From: Chloroflexota bacterium
GTDB lineage: Bacteria; Chloroflexota; Anaerolineae; UBA4142
DNA: 64,000 nucleotides
Direction of reading: 5' to 3'
NCBI GenBank assembly: GCA_016219275.1
Contig: JACRBM010000040.1
Location: forward strand, 265,783-329,782
In this document: positions 42,024-54,331 of the stretch, in pieces
Layout of the letters: the number at the start of each line of letters is the position of its first letter
How positions within the stretch are numbered: position 1 is the stretch's first letter
The notes under the pieces: generated by a model
The model's database searches: none
What the model saw: only the letters and a program-made list of their open reading frames with translations
Told to the model about the DNA's origin: nothing
Program-made: the position numbers and the translations under genes

Positions 42024-43904
42024 CTATTGTTTGATGTCGAATTCTTCGATGTTGTAGATTTCACCCGCCGTCGGATCGGGTTTGAAATTCAACACGCGTG
42101 GATTGGTCGCGTGGACGTTGATGCGTTGGTACAACGGCAAGATCGGCAACTCTTTCGAGATGAGGGAAAGCGCCGCGCTGGCATTCTTGGCTTGGCTGTC
42201 GCGATCCATCGAAGAGAGATACCCGGTGTACGCTTTGTCAAAATCGTTGTTGCACCAGAACGTGTTGTTCTGACCCGCCCACGTCATTTCCTTGGTCGGC
42301 GTTTCGCCGCAGGTGTACACCAACAACGTCGGTTGTGGTCCAGCGACCCAGGCGAACAGCATCAGGTCAAAGTTGCCGCTCATATAGTCGCTGTCCTTGC
42401 CGCGACCAAAGAGCACGGTCGCCGGCGGAAAGTCGAGTTTGACTTCGATGCCGATCGTCTTCATGTTCGCTTGGAAAATCTGCATAACCGCTTCGCGCGG
42501 TTTGTTGCCGGCGGTCGTGCTGATCGTCACCGAGAAACGTTGACCGTCTTTCGCGCGCACGCCATCGGCGCCTTTCTTCCAGCCCGCCGCGTCGAGCAAT
42601 TCTTCGGCTTTCTTGGTGTCGAACGCGTACTTGGTGATCGCAGCGGCATCCTTGGGATACGCCCAGTGCGTCGTCGGCACCGTGGTATCCATCAAGTTGC
42701 TTTTGCCGAACAGAATCTTGTCGTTCATCTCTTTGCGATTCGTGCCGTATGCCATTGCTTGGCGCACACGCGCATCGCTAAAGAAATCGGGGCGCGGCTT
42801 GGGCGCTTTGGGACCCGCGACGTTAAAGTCAATATGTTCCCAGGTCGAACCGGCGATATAGTACGGTTTGACCAGACCGTTCTTCTCCGCTTGATCGAAG
42901 AACGGGATCACGTCGGTGTTCAACGCGTCCTGTGTCCCAATATCGCATTGACCGGCGATCAATTGCGCTTGCAGTTGGTTCGTGTCCGGGATAAAGCGGA
43001 AGATCACACGGTCCACTTTCGGAAGACCTTCACTCGCGCGCCAATAGTTCGGATTCTTTTCGAGTTCGATGCGGTCGCCGGAGACCCAGTTTGTCACGCG
43101 GAACGGACCGAAACCGACCGGCTTGCGTGCGTACGGGCTGGACTTGACATCCTTAGGCGCGACGCCCTTCAACACATGCTCGGGGAGCGGGTTGAAGATG
43201 TTGGTGTAGTAGAACCCATCCACGTAGCCGGGAATACCCGTCCACTCGACCGTCACATCGTCTTTGGCAACGAATGAAGTCGTGCGATCAATCAAAAAGC
43301 GGCTGGTCACGCCAGAGTCCTTGTCTTTGTAGGTGTTGTACCCAAAGACCAAATCCGACGCCTTGAGCGGTTGACCATCCGACCACTTGAGACCAGGTTT
43401 CAACTTGAACGTGACGACCATCTGATCCAGTTCATCATCTTTTTCGGCTTTGACCACGGTGCCTGCCGCGTTTTGAATCATGTCGCCGGCTTTGACTTTG
43501 ACTTTACCCACTTTGGCGTCGCCGTCTTTGATATTTGGCAGCTTGGCAAGACCGGCGGGTTGATAGTCATAGTTCACCTGATCAATGAACGCGACCGCGC
43601 CACCTTCCCATACACCGGCTTGCGCGACAAAGCGCGCGACCTGCATGCTTGTCCCGTTCTGATAGAGCGATTCGGGTTCCTGCGCCATGCAGACGACGAG
43701 CGTCTTGAGCGCCGGCGGCTTGGTCGCCGCGGGGGCTTGCGTAGGCGGCGGGGTCGCGGTGATGACTTTTTCAACCACTTGCGGCGTACCCGCGATGACG
43801 ACGGTTTCTCTCACGACTTGCGGCGGCGGCGCGGTCGGCGCGGCGCATGCCGCTAACAAGGCGATAACGAACAACGTCATCAGAATCAAGCTTACCTTTT
43901 TCAT
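42024..43904 (-). CDS. oppA: Peptide ABC transporter substrate-binding lipoprotein (OppA/DppA)
   Basis: Predicted 626 aa from ATG 43904 (MKKVSLILMTLFVIALLAAC, lipobox LLAAC with Cys20), with GGAGAAGGA upstream. A Pro/Thr linker and VVCMAQEPESLYQNG start the family 5 solute-binding fold. Later motifs are LKWSDGQPLKASDLVFGYNT and ADVTVEW-like regions, plus RVRQAMAYGTNRKEM. The size is on the high side for peptide binders. Transcription order is oppA-oppB-oppC-oppF-(molybdoenzyme)-oppD. Confidence 0.92.
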   Translation of the reverse strand: MKKVSLILMTLFVIALLAACAAPTAPPPQVVRETVVIAGTPQVVEKVITATPPPTQAPAATKPPALKTLVVCMAQEPESLYQNGTSMQVARFVAQAGVWEGGAVAFIDQVNYDYQPAGLAKLPNIKDGDAKVGKVKVKAGDMIQNAAGTVVKAEKDDELDQMVVTFKLKPGLKWSDGQPLKASDLVFGYNTYKDKDSGVTSRFLIDRTTSFVAKDDVTVEWTGIPGYVDGFYYTNIFNPLPEHVLKGVAPKDVKSSPYARKPVGFGPFRVTNWVSGDRIELEKNPNYWRASEGLPKVDRVIFRFIPDTNQLQAQLIAGQCDIGTQDALNTDVIPFFDQAEKNGLVKPYYIAGSTWEHIDFNVAGPKAPKPRPDFFSDARVRQAMAYGTNRKEMNDKILFGKSNLMDTTVPTTHWAYPKDAAAITKYAFDTKKAEELLDAAGWKKGADGVRAKDGQRFSVTISTTAGNKPREAVMQIFQANMKTIGIEVKLDFPPATVLFGRGKDSDYMSGNFDLMLFAWVAGPQPTLLVYTCGETPTKEMTWAGQNNTFWCNNDFDKAYTGYLSSMDRDSQAKNASAALSLISKELPILPLYQRINVHATNPRVLNFKPDPTAGEIYNIEEFDIKQ

Positions 43905-44044
43905 TTTGTTCCTTCTCCTCCTGGAAATTGACCTTGGACGACAGAACCATACACTCGTACGAGTTTGTCCTTCTTGGACATTCGCGCGACCTCGCGCGAT
44001 AAGCAGAGTACTTGCGCCGGGCAAGAGCATCTGTCTGGAATCAA
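43901..44044 (-). CDS. Possible 47-residue leader peptide upstream of oppA
   Basis: A TTG codon directly follows AAAGGAGGTG (44055-44046), a ten-base perfect match to the 16S rRNA tail. The frame stops at TGA 43903-43901, overlapping the oppA ATG (ATGA). The peptide begins MIPDRCSCPAQVLC and ends rich in Gly and Lys. I recognise no family. The TTG lies very close to the ribosome site, so it may be a regulatory leader or chance. Confidence 0.3.
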   Translation of the reverse strand: MIPDRCSCPAQVLCLSREVARMSKKDKLVRVYGSVVQGQFPGGEGTK

Positions 44045-44171
44045 CCACCTCCTTTCAAAAACAGAACAAATGTGCCGACACGTAGTCGTCATTGTGCTAC
44101 GCTCGACACCAAGTTGCACTGATTATATGGAAATCGGGTACGCTGTCAACGGCGACGGTTTTTTCGCGCGT

Positions 44172-46043
44172 TTACTGTTCGCCCAACAACAACCGATACA
44201 ACGTTCGCGTCGCGAGCAAATCCGCGGTGATCGCGCCAAGGAGTTGCCCATCGGGCGAAAGCACTGGCAACGCCGAGATGCCGTGTTGTTCGAGGCGCGT
44301 GACGACTTCGAGAATGCTGTCATGCGGTCCGCAACTCACTACCTCGCGCGACATTACCTCGTCCACGCGGACGCCGGCAATCTTGCCGCGCGCCGCGGCT
44401 TGCGTAATATCCCAATCCGTCACAATGCCGACGACGCGACCGTCCGATGCAAGCACCGAGAGAATATCCGTATTCTTTTCGATGAGCACGCGCGCGGCAT
44501 CTTGCACCGAACTATCGAGCAGCGCCGTCGCCATCGCGATCATCACCTCGGACGCGACGCGGTGACTTTCGCGGCTGACGATGCGGCGAATGCTAATGCG
44601 TTCCGCGACCTGGCACGGCAATGCGTCATCCTCCTCAACCAAGCCGTCCACCAACTCGACCATATTTTGCCGAATCACGTGATCGCGTTTTTTCTCCGCC
44701 GCGCCGCGCCGTTGTTCCGCGAGTTGTGCGAACTGCGCGGCGTGCTGCTTGAGCCACTGCTCCACCGCCGCGCGATTACCGATCATCGCGTCCGGAATCT
44801 GCAAATCCTGGGGCGTTGGAATCATTCGCTCGTGCGCGGCAAAAATCACGCCGCCGGAATTGACCAGGTAATCCGTCGCGATCAACGTGCCGCGTTCCTG
44901 ATACACGCGACGTTCCATTTTGCGCCGCGCGGCTTTGCGTTTCGGATCCGGCGAGTACGTATTCGCGCCTTCGATGACCATCGTCCAGCGTCCCATCTTG
45001 TCCACCGTGATCGAAGGATGTGACGATTCGTCCACGTCGAGATAGTTTGGTTGTGGCGCGGCAGGAATCAGCGCGAACGTAGACTCGCGCAACAAATCAT
45101 CGCGCGCGCTGGAGAATTTCAAGGTGGGGCAACCGGCGTCCGGTCCGTCGGGATGCGCGAGAAAGTATGGCTTGGCGACGAGCGGATTTTGTTTGCGGAG
45201 CGCGAGCAAGAGCGGCACGTCGAGACCGGATTCGCAATACAAATAACCGGTCGCGTCGCTGATGCCGACGACGCGCGGCGCGTTCTCTTTTTCGGCGAGC
45301 AAGCGCGCCACGTTCGCGCCGACCGCGCCGAATCCTTGCACGATCACGGACACTTGATCCCACGCGGGAATTTGCACGTTGCGAAATTGCGGCAACACAC
45401 GCAAGCGTTCGGCTTCACGATACAACGCTTCGAGCGCGATGACACAGCCGCCCGCCGCCGCGCCGAGTTGGTCAATGCGATTGCCGCCCATCTCGACCGG
45501 TTTCGAGACGACCGCGTCGAGACCGTTTTCAATCGCGATCGTTTTCATGTCCTGGTCGTTCGTGCCGACATCCGGACCGGGATTGTAGAGCCGGACGTAG
45601 CGGCGCAACAAATGCGCGAATCCGCACACGACCTCGGTGTGCTGCGCCGGCGAAAGGTTCGTCGGCGCGACAATGCCGGACTTGCCGCCGCCGTAGGGCA
45701 AATCCGCCGCGGCGTTTTTCAACGTCATTCCGCGCGCGAGATTGTGAATCGCCGTCGGCGTCACGTCGGGCAACATGCGAATGCCGCCCATCGAAGGCAG
45801 ACCCATCGCGACATTGTCCACGACGAGATAACCACCAACCTCCAGCGACGCGCGCTCGTTCCACATGCACACGACGAGACGCGGACCCAGGTTGTCCACT
45901 TCAATGCCCAGACGATGCAACAGCTCGACATCCTGGGATGTGAATTCGAGGTAGACCAAGCCATCGTCTTCGATGCGCCGCGCCTGCAAAACGTGCTCGG
46001 GCAAGAGATCACGCAAGTACTCGTTCATTCGTTGGGGTAGCAT
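44172..46043 (-). CDS. Glu/Leu/Phe/Val dehydrogenase fused to a C-terminal CBS-domain pair
   Basis: Predicted 623 aa from ATG 46043, with AAGGAGC seven bases upstream. Residues about 50-410 are an NAD(P)-dependent amino-acid dehydrogenase: GMTLKNAAADLPYGGGKSGI carries the substrate-binding and catalytic lysines, GPDVGTNDQDM carries the catalytic Asp, and VIVQGFGAVGANVARLL is the nucleotide fold. Residues about 490-620 are two CBS motifs (ASDGRVVGIVTDWDITQ and SPDGQLLGAIT), which bind adenine nucleotides. Ordinary GDHs are about 420 residues, so this is a fusion that probably brings allosteric control by ATP/AMP or similar. Reaction: reversible oxidative deamination of an amino acid to a 2-oxo acid. 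Confidence 0.85.
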   Translation of the reverse strand: MLPQRMNEYLRDLLPEHVLQARRIEDDGLVYLEFTSQDVELLHRLGIEVDNLGPRLVVCMWNERASLEVGGYLVVDNVAMGLPSMGGIRMLPDVTPTAIHNLARGMTLKNAAADLPYGGGKSGIVAPTNLSPAQHTEVVCGFAHLLRRYVRLYNPGPDVGTNDQDMKTIAIENGLDAVVSKPVEMGGNRIDQLGAAAGGCVIALEALYREAERLRVLPQFRNVQIPAWDQVSVIVQGFGAVGANVARLLAEKENAPRVVGISDATGYLYCESGLDVPLLLALRKQNPLVAKPYFLAHPDGPDAGCPTLKFSSARDDLLRESTFALIPAAPQPNYLDVDESSHPSITVDKMGRWTMVIEGANTYSPDPKRKAARRKMERRVYQERGTLIATDYLVNSGGVIFAAHERMIPTPQDLQIPDAMIGNRAAVEQWLKQHAAQFAQLAEQRRGAAEKKRDHVIRQNMVELVDGLVEEDDALPCQVAERISIRRIVSRESHRVASEVMIAMATALLDSSVQDAARVLIEKNTDILSVLASDGRVVGIVTDWDITQAAARGKIAGVRVDEVMSREVVSCGPHDSILEVVTRLEQHGISALPVLSPDGQLLGAITADLLATRTLYRLLLGEQ

Positions 46044-46711
46044 CTTTGCTCCTTTGGACGTGACTACTCAACTTTGCGAAGGGTTGTGACCTTTGCAAGG
46101 TTAGGTTGCGCTGAACAAAAATCGCCGCGCTACCGCGAGGGCAACTCGGCGTTGGGCAACGCTACGCAGGTAGCGAACTCGATGTATCCAGTTGTTTTGA
46201 TTCTAACTCGAAAGCGCCGCGTGTCAAGTCATGGACGTGCCTTCTCACAGGTTTTCCAAAGTCCTCTGCCAGTGTCATTGCCACGCATTGCGTGTCACGC
46301 CGCGCGTGGCATGTGTAACGCTTCGCGCAGAAACGATTACTGTCATTCCGAGGAGCGCAGCGACGAAGCCGCAAAGCGCCCGATTCACTAGACTTTATCG
46401 GAAACAACTTTTGCCTCTCGCCAAGACGCCAAGCACGAAAAGAATCATCTTGAAAAAACTTGGCGTTCTTAGCGGCTGGGCGAGAGAGGTCTTATTCCCG
46501 ATAATGTCTACTAGTTGGGGATTGCTTCGGCGCAAAAACCGCGCCTCGCAATGACAAATGCGGATTGTCAATTGACTTTGCACATACCCTGGCGCCTTCT
46601 CCGCAAATCAAGTACTGCGCTCTCATGACCATCACCTTATATCCATCCCGCCGACGATTCTGTACAATTTGAACCAGAATGATTAGCTCGCCTCGCGCGA
46701 AGGAGCATCGC
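46044..46711. other. Spacer with nested inverted repeats, no gene
   Basis: No family-like reading frame is present. The first part (46066-46106) has AACTTTGCGAAGGGTT and CCTTTGCAAGGTT, then a degenerate region. The nested foldback at 46341-46556 fills most of the rest. The hybrid kinase start follows, with its ribosome site at 46700-46705. Confidence 0.75.
46341..46556. repeat. Three-layer nested inverted repeat
   Basis: Outer arms TGTCATTCCGAGG...ACGAAGC (from 46341) pair with GCTTCGG...CCTCGCAATGACA (to 46556). Middle arms CACTAGACTTTATCGG (46386) pair with CCGATAATGTCTACTAG (to 46514). Inner arms TTGCCTCTCGCCAAGACGCC (46411) pair with CTTGGCGTTCTTAGCGGCTG...CGAGAG (to 46488). The pattern suggests successive insertion of palindromic elements. 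Confidence 0.7.
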
Positions 46712-51292
<4,581 letters not shown>

Positions 51293-51447
51293 AGCGACGA
51301 ATTGTAACCGCTCAACCTTACGAAGGTTCGCGCGGTGTCTCGATTTGAAATGCGTTTTCGCAACCTTCGCAAGGTTGGGAACAGTCACCACGAATTTGAA
51401 TTTGACACGCCAACTTGAATCAGTATAATCGGGTTACGGATTCGTTT
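51293..51447. repeat. Spacer with two copies of the AACCTTCGCAAGGTT palindrome
   Basis: CAACCTTACGAAGGTT (51315-51330) and CAACCTTCGCAAGGTT (51361-51376) lie between the kinase and the tRNA. The first can also fold locally. No gene is seen. Confidence 0.65.
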
Positions 51448-51519
51448 GCCGACGTAGCTCAGTGGTAGAGCAGGGGACTCATAAGCCCTTGGTCAGTGGT
51501 CCGACTCCACTCGTCGGCA
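51448..51519 (+). tRNA. tRNA with CAU anticodon (elongator Met or lysidine-modified Ile)
   Basis: Seven-base acceptor GCCGACG pairs with CGTCGGC and the discriminator is A. D-stem GCTC/GAGC. Anticodon loop CTCATAA, with CAT at 51480-51482. T-stem AGTGG/CCACT. CCA is not encoded. Two oddities: the anticodon stem has A31 opposite G39, and the T-loop reads TCCGACT with C at position 55 instead of T. The resemblance in loop and length is to elongator Met, but Ile2 cannot be excluded from sequence alone. A terminator follows directly. Confidence 0.9.
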
Positions 51520-51525
51520 CAAACA

Positions 51526-51556
51526 AGCGACCTTCGATATGCGAGGGTCGCTTTTT
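51526..51556 (+). terminator. tRNA terminator
   Basis: AGCGACC and GGGTCGCT with TTTTT form the stem and tail just 7 bases past the tRNA. Confidence 0.85.
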
Positions 51557-51595
51557 GATTTCGCTATTTCCACGCGATTGGAGTAAAATAGAGTC
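51550..51595 (+). repeat. Direct repeat, copy 1 (46 bp), upstream of the lipoprotein gene
   Basis: The 46 bases starting GCTTTTTGATTTCGCTATTT match 52324-52369 at 42 positions. They contain TAAAAT, which may be a -10 box. Confidence 0.8.
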
Positions 51596-51637
51596 GCCTG
51601 GAATCTTGTGCAGATACTCCTCCGCTTGAAAAGTCAC

Positions 51638-52285
51638 ATGCCTAAAGTACTGATCCTACTATTCCTGGCGTTCGCGGCTGGGTGCGGTACATTTTCCGAA
51701 ACCGCTGACCCCACCTCGGATGCGCCGGAAATTCCGAGACCGCAAGTTGCGTCTTTCAAGGATGCCGTAACATACCAACAAGCTTTGCAGGTATGGCAAA
51801 CTCCCGAAGACATCAACGCGTGGATCGGTGCCAGGTTCACTTATGACATGGCGCGAGCAATGGCACTATCTGAGACCCAGCGAAACAGGTCCGGTCAATT
51901 ATCCATCTACGAGCCACACGATTTCTTCGCCGCCCCTTCAGGAGTGTGCGTTGACCTGTCTCGCTTTGCCGTCGAAACCCTCCGACACATCGCGCCGGCT
52001 GTCAAGCCCAACTATTTGATGATTGAGTTCACGCCAGTCGAGCTGGATGGCAACACGTTGCGCCTACACTGGCTCACCTCTTTTCGGCGAGACGGGAACT
52101 ATTATTTTTTTGCCGACTCCAAGCGCCCAGGTCACATCGCAGGACCGTATATCGGCATCCCAGAGTTTGTAGCCGAGTACGCCAAGTACCGCGGCAGACC
52201 CATCGTCGCATTCCAGGAACTAGAATCGTACCAACGCAAGCAACGCACACCGGCATTGAAGCAACATCGCGAAGAACGCCCCTAG
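51638..52285 (+). CDS. Transglutaminase-like lipoprotein
   Basis: Predicted 215 aa from ATG 51638. The lipoprotein signal MPKVLILLFLAFAAGC gives Cys16 as the lipidated residue. A transglutaminase-like triad is visible: Cys104 in PSGVCVDLSRFAVET, His144 in LRLHWLTSF and Asp160 in YFFADSK. Such proteins are usually peptidases or acyltransferases of the cell envelope. No conserved partner is next to it. It sits between the tRNA and the sugar ATPase, with a 46-bp direct repeat on both sides, which suggests it was inserted by duplication of the leader region. The GTG at 51608 is an alternative start. Confidence 0.6.
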   Translation: MPKVLILLFLAFAAGCGTFSETADPTSDAPEIPRPQVASFKDAVTYQQALQVWQTPEDINAWIGARFTYDMARAMALSETQRNRSGQLSIYEPHDFFAAPSGVCVDLSRFAVETLRHIAPAVKPNYLMIEFTPVELDGNTLRLHWLTSFRRDGNYYFFADSKRPGHIAGPYIGIPEFVAEYAKYRGRPIVAFQELESYQRKQRTPALKQHREERP

Positions 52286-52323
52286 CTCTTGGGAACAACC
52301 ACGTGACCTTTGAGTCGAAGGTT

Positions 52324-52369
52324 GCTTTTTGATCTCGCTATTTCCGCGTGATTGGAGTAAAATACAGTC
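52324..52369 (+). repeat. Direct repeat, copy 2 (46 bp), upstream of the ATPase gene
   Basis: Matches 51550-51595. Together the two copies bracket the lipoprotein gene, and each lies just upstream of a start codon. Confidence 0.8.
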
Positions 52370-52391
52370 ACTTCAACCTGAGACAAAACCA

Positions 52392-53510
52392 ATGGCAAAA
52401 ATCGAACTCGTCCACATTAGCAAAGCATTCGACGCGCGCAAGCCAGCGCTTACGTTCCCCTTCCCATCGCGCGATTTGCCTGCCGCGCGCCGCCCGTTCG
52501 CAATCGAAAATCTCAACCTCACGGTTCCGCACGCGAAGACACTTGTCATCCTGGGTCCGAGCGGGTGCGGCAAAACGACGATTCTCAAAATGATCGCGGG
52601 GTTGATCGAGCCGGATGCCGGCGAAATTCTGTACAACGGCACCAACATGCAAGATGTGCCGCCCGGTCAACGCGGGATCGGATTTTTGTTTCAAGGGTAC
52701 GCGCTCTATCCGCACCTGACTAGCAAGACCAACATCCTCTCGTACTTTTTCTTCAAGAAGAAAACGCCAACCTTGAATGCAGAGGCGCAAGCCAAGTACA
52801 AACGCACGAGCGAATTGCTCGGCGTCGAGATCGAGTACCTCCAAGACCGGATGCCGAGCACCTTGTCCGGTGGCGAACGCCAACGCGTCGCGCTCGGACG
52901 GTGTATCACACGCGACCCGGTCGTGTTTCTGCTCGACGAGCCGTTCTCGAATCTCGATCCGAAACTGCGCGAGAAATATCGCGTGAACTTGAAAACGCTG
53001 CTCACACAATTCAACGTGACGACGGTCTACGTCACGCACGATCAACAAGAAGCATTCATCCTCGCCGATATTATCGCGATCATGGATACCGGACGCATCG
53101 AGCAGACCGGCACGTACGAAGACATTTACAATCGTCCCAAGAATGTGTTCATCGCGGAATTTCTCCATCTCAACGTCGAGACGCCGCCGATCAACTGGGT
53201 TGCCGGCGCGCGTGTCGTGTCCGAATTCTCCGGCGACAAGGTCGGCGCACGTTCGGAAGATGTGCTCGTCACGCGCGAGCCACGCGAGAATGCGATCCAG
53301 GCGACTGTTCGTAACCGGCAAAACCTGGCGCTCAAAAGCATCGCGATCTTGACGCTCGCCGTCGGCGATGACCAGGTCGTCGCGTCCGTGCCCATCGCGG
53401 CAGAGTTTCGCACCGGCGACCAGGCATGGCTCACATTCCGCAAGTACCACGTGTTCGATCACAAAACGCAACTTCGCACGCGCACGATTCTCGCGGAACC
53501 ACCCGCTTAA
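52392..53510 (+). CDS. CUT1-family sugar ABC transporter ATP-binding protein (UgpC/MsmK type)
   Basis: Predicted 372 aa from ATG 52392 (MAKIELVHISKAFDARKPAL). Walker A GPSGCGKTT (residues 55-63), Q-loop FLFQGYALYPHLT, signature LSGGERQRVALGRC, Walker B VVFLLDEPFSNLDPKLR and switch VTHDQQEAF are all present. The C-terminal TOBE-type regulatory region follows. An insertion of about 20 residues (PALTFPFPSRDLPAARRPF) lies between the first two strands and is unusual. No permease or binding protein is nearby, so it probably energises several orphan importers such as the one at 4293-7633. Confidence 0.88.
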   Translation: MAKIELVHISKAFDARKPALTFPFPSRDLPAARRPFAIENLNLTVPHAKTLVILGPSGCGKTTILKMIAGLIEPDAGEILYNGTNMQDVPPGQRGIGFLFQGYALYPHLTSKTNILSYFFFKKKTPTLNAEAQAKYKRTSELLGVEIEYLQDRMPSTLSGGERQRVALGRCITRDPVVFLLDEPFSNLDPKLREKYRVNLKTLLTQFNVTTVYVTHDQQEAFILADIIAIMDTGRIEQTGTYEDIYNRPKNVFIAEFLHLNVETPPINWVAGARVVSEFSGDKVGARSEDVLVTREPRENAIQATVRNRQNLALKSIAILTLAVGDDQVVASVPIAAEFRTGDQAWLTFRKYHVFDHKTQLRTRTILAEPPA

Positions 53511-53540
53511 ACCGTTGCGCGAGAAGCAAAGTTTCTTTAC

Positions 53541-53603
53541 CCACGAAGGACACGAAGGAGCACCAAGTTTTGTTTTTTCTTCGTGATCTTCGTGTCCTTC
53601 GTG
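53541..53603. repeat. Inverted repeat between the ATPase and thyX
   Basis: CCACGAAGGACACGAAGGAG is mirrored by CTTCGTGTCCTTCGTGG. It forms a long hairpin with an AT-rich loop. Confidence 0.8.
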
Positions 53604-53625
53604 GAAAATCGCCTGAGGATAAACG

Positions 53626-54267
53626 ATGATCATCGTCGAACCGGCTTTCACGATTCTCAATCCGCAATCGAAAGACGACGCGCTGGCAATGCTCCGCCGC
53701 GTCGAATTCGCCGGACGCGTGTGTTACAAGTCCGAAGACCGCGTCACGCCCGACAGTTATCATCGTTTCATCCAGATGTTGATGCAGAAAAATCACTGGT
53801 CGGTGATCGAACACGCGACGATGACCGCGCACATCGTCACGAATCGCGGCGTGACGCACGAACTCGTGCGCCATCGCATCGCGTCGTTTTCGCAAGAGAG
53901 CACCCGCTATTGCAATTACAACAAGGGCAAGTTCGGCGGCGAGATCACCGTCGTCGCGCCGCGCGAACTCGGCGAAGCGGACAGGGAGATTTGGCGCGCG
54001 ACTATGGAATCATCGGAGCAAGCATACCTGGAATTGATTCAACGCGGTGCGTCGCCGCAAATCGCGCGCGGAGTTTTGCCCAACGACCTCAAGGCGGAAA
54101 TTGTTGTGACCGCGAACTTGCGCGAGTGGCATCACCTGTTCGCGTTGCGCTGTGCGCCGAACGCACATCCGCACATTCGCCACGTGATGCAAATCGGCTT
54201 GGCGCAAGCGGTCGAAATGTTCACGCCCGTGTTTGATGATCTGAAAGAATTGTGCGTGGTGGGATGA
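53626..54267 (+). CDS. thyX: FAD-dependent thymidylate synthase ThyX
   Basis: Predicted 213 aa. The ThyX signature RHRIASFSQESTRY (residues 82-95) matches RHRxxSxxxxSxR. The N-terminal part (RVCYKSEDRVTPDSYHRFI, NHWSVIEHATMTAHI) and the C-terminal REWHHLFALRCAPNAHPHI fit the family. It converts dUMP to dTMP with methylene-tetrahydrofolate, FAD and NADPH. No neighbour is related to it. It ends beside a bidirectional terminator. Confidence 0.95.
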   Translation: MIIVEPAFTILNPQSKDDALAMLRRVEFAGRVCYKSEDRVTPDSYHRFIQMLMQKNHWSVIEHATMTAHIVTNRGVTHELVRHRIASFSQESTRYCNYNKGKFGGEITVVAPRELGEADREIWRATMESSEQAYLELIQRGASPQIARGVLPNDLKAEIVVTANLREWHHLFALRCAPNAHPHIRHVMQIGLAQAVEMFTPVFDDLKELCVVG

Positions 54268-54279
54268 GGTTGATAAAAA

Positions 54280-54314
54280 AACGCGGTTCGCCGAAAATTT
54301 CAGCGAACCGCGTT
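54280..54314. terminator. Bidirectional terminator between thyX and the metalloprotease gene
   Basis: AACGCGGTTCGC and GCGAACCGCGTT form a perfect 12-bp stem, with A-run on one side and T-rich sequence on the other. Confidence 0.9.
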
Positions 54315-54331
54315 TCGATTTTAGATCGCAC

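Noticed and set aside
51448..52369. Integrative element using the tRNA as attachment site
   Set aside because: The direct repeat starts after the tRNA, does not include its 3' end, and no integrase is nearby.
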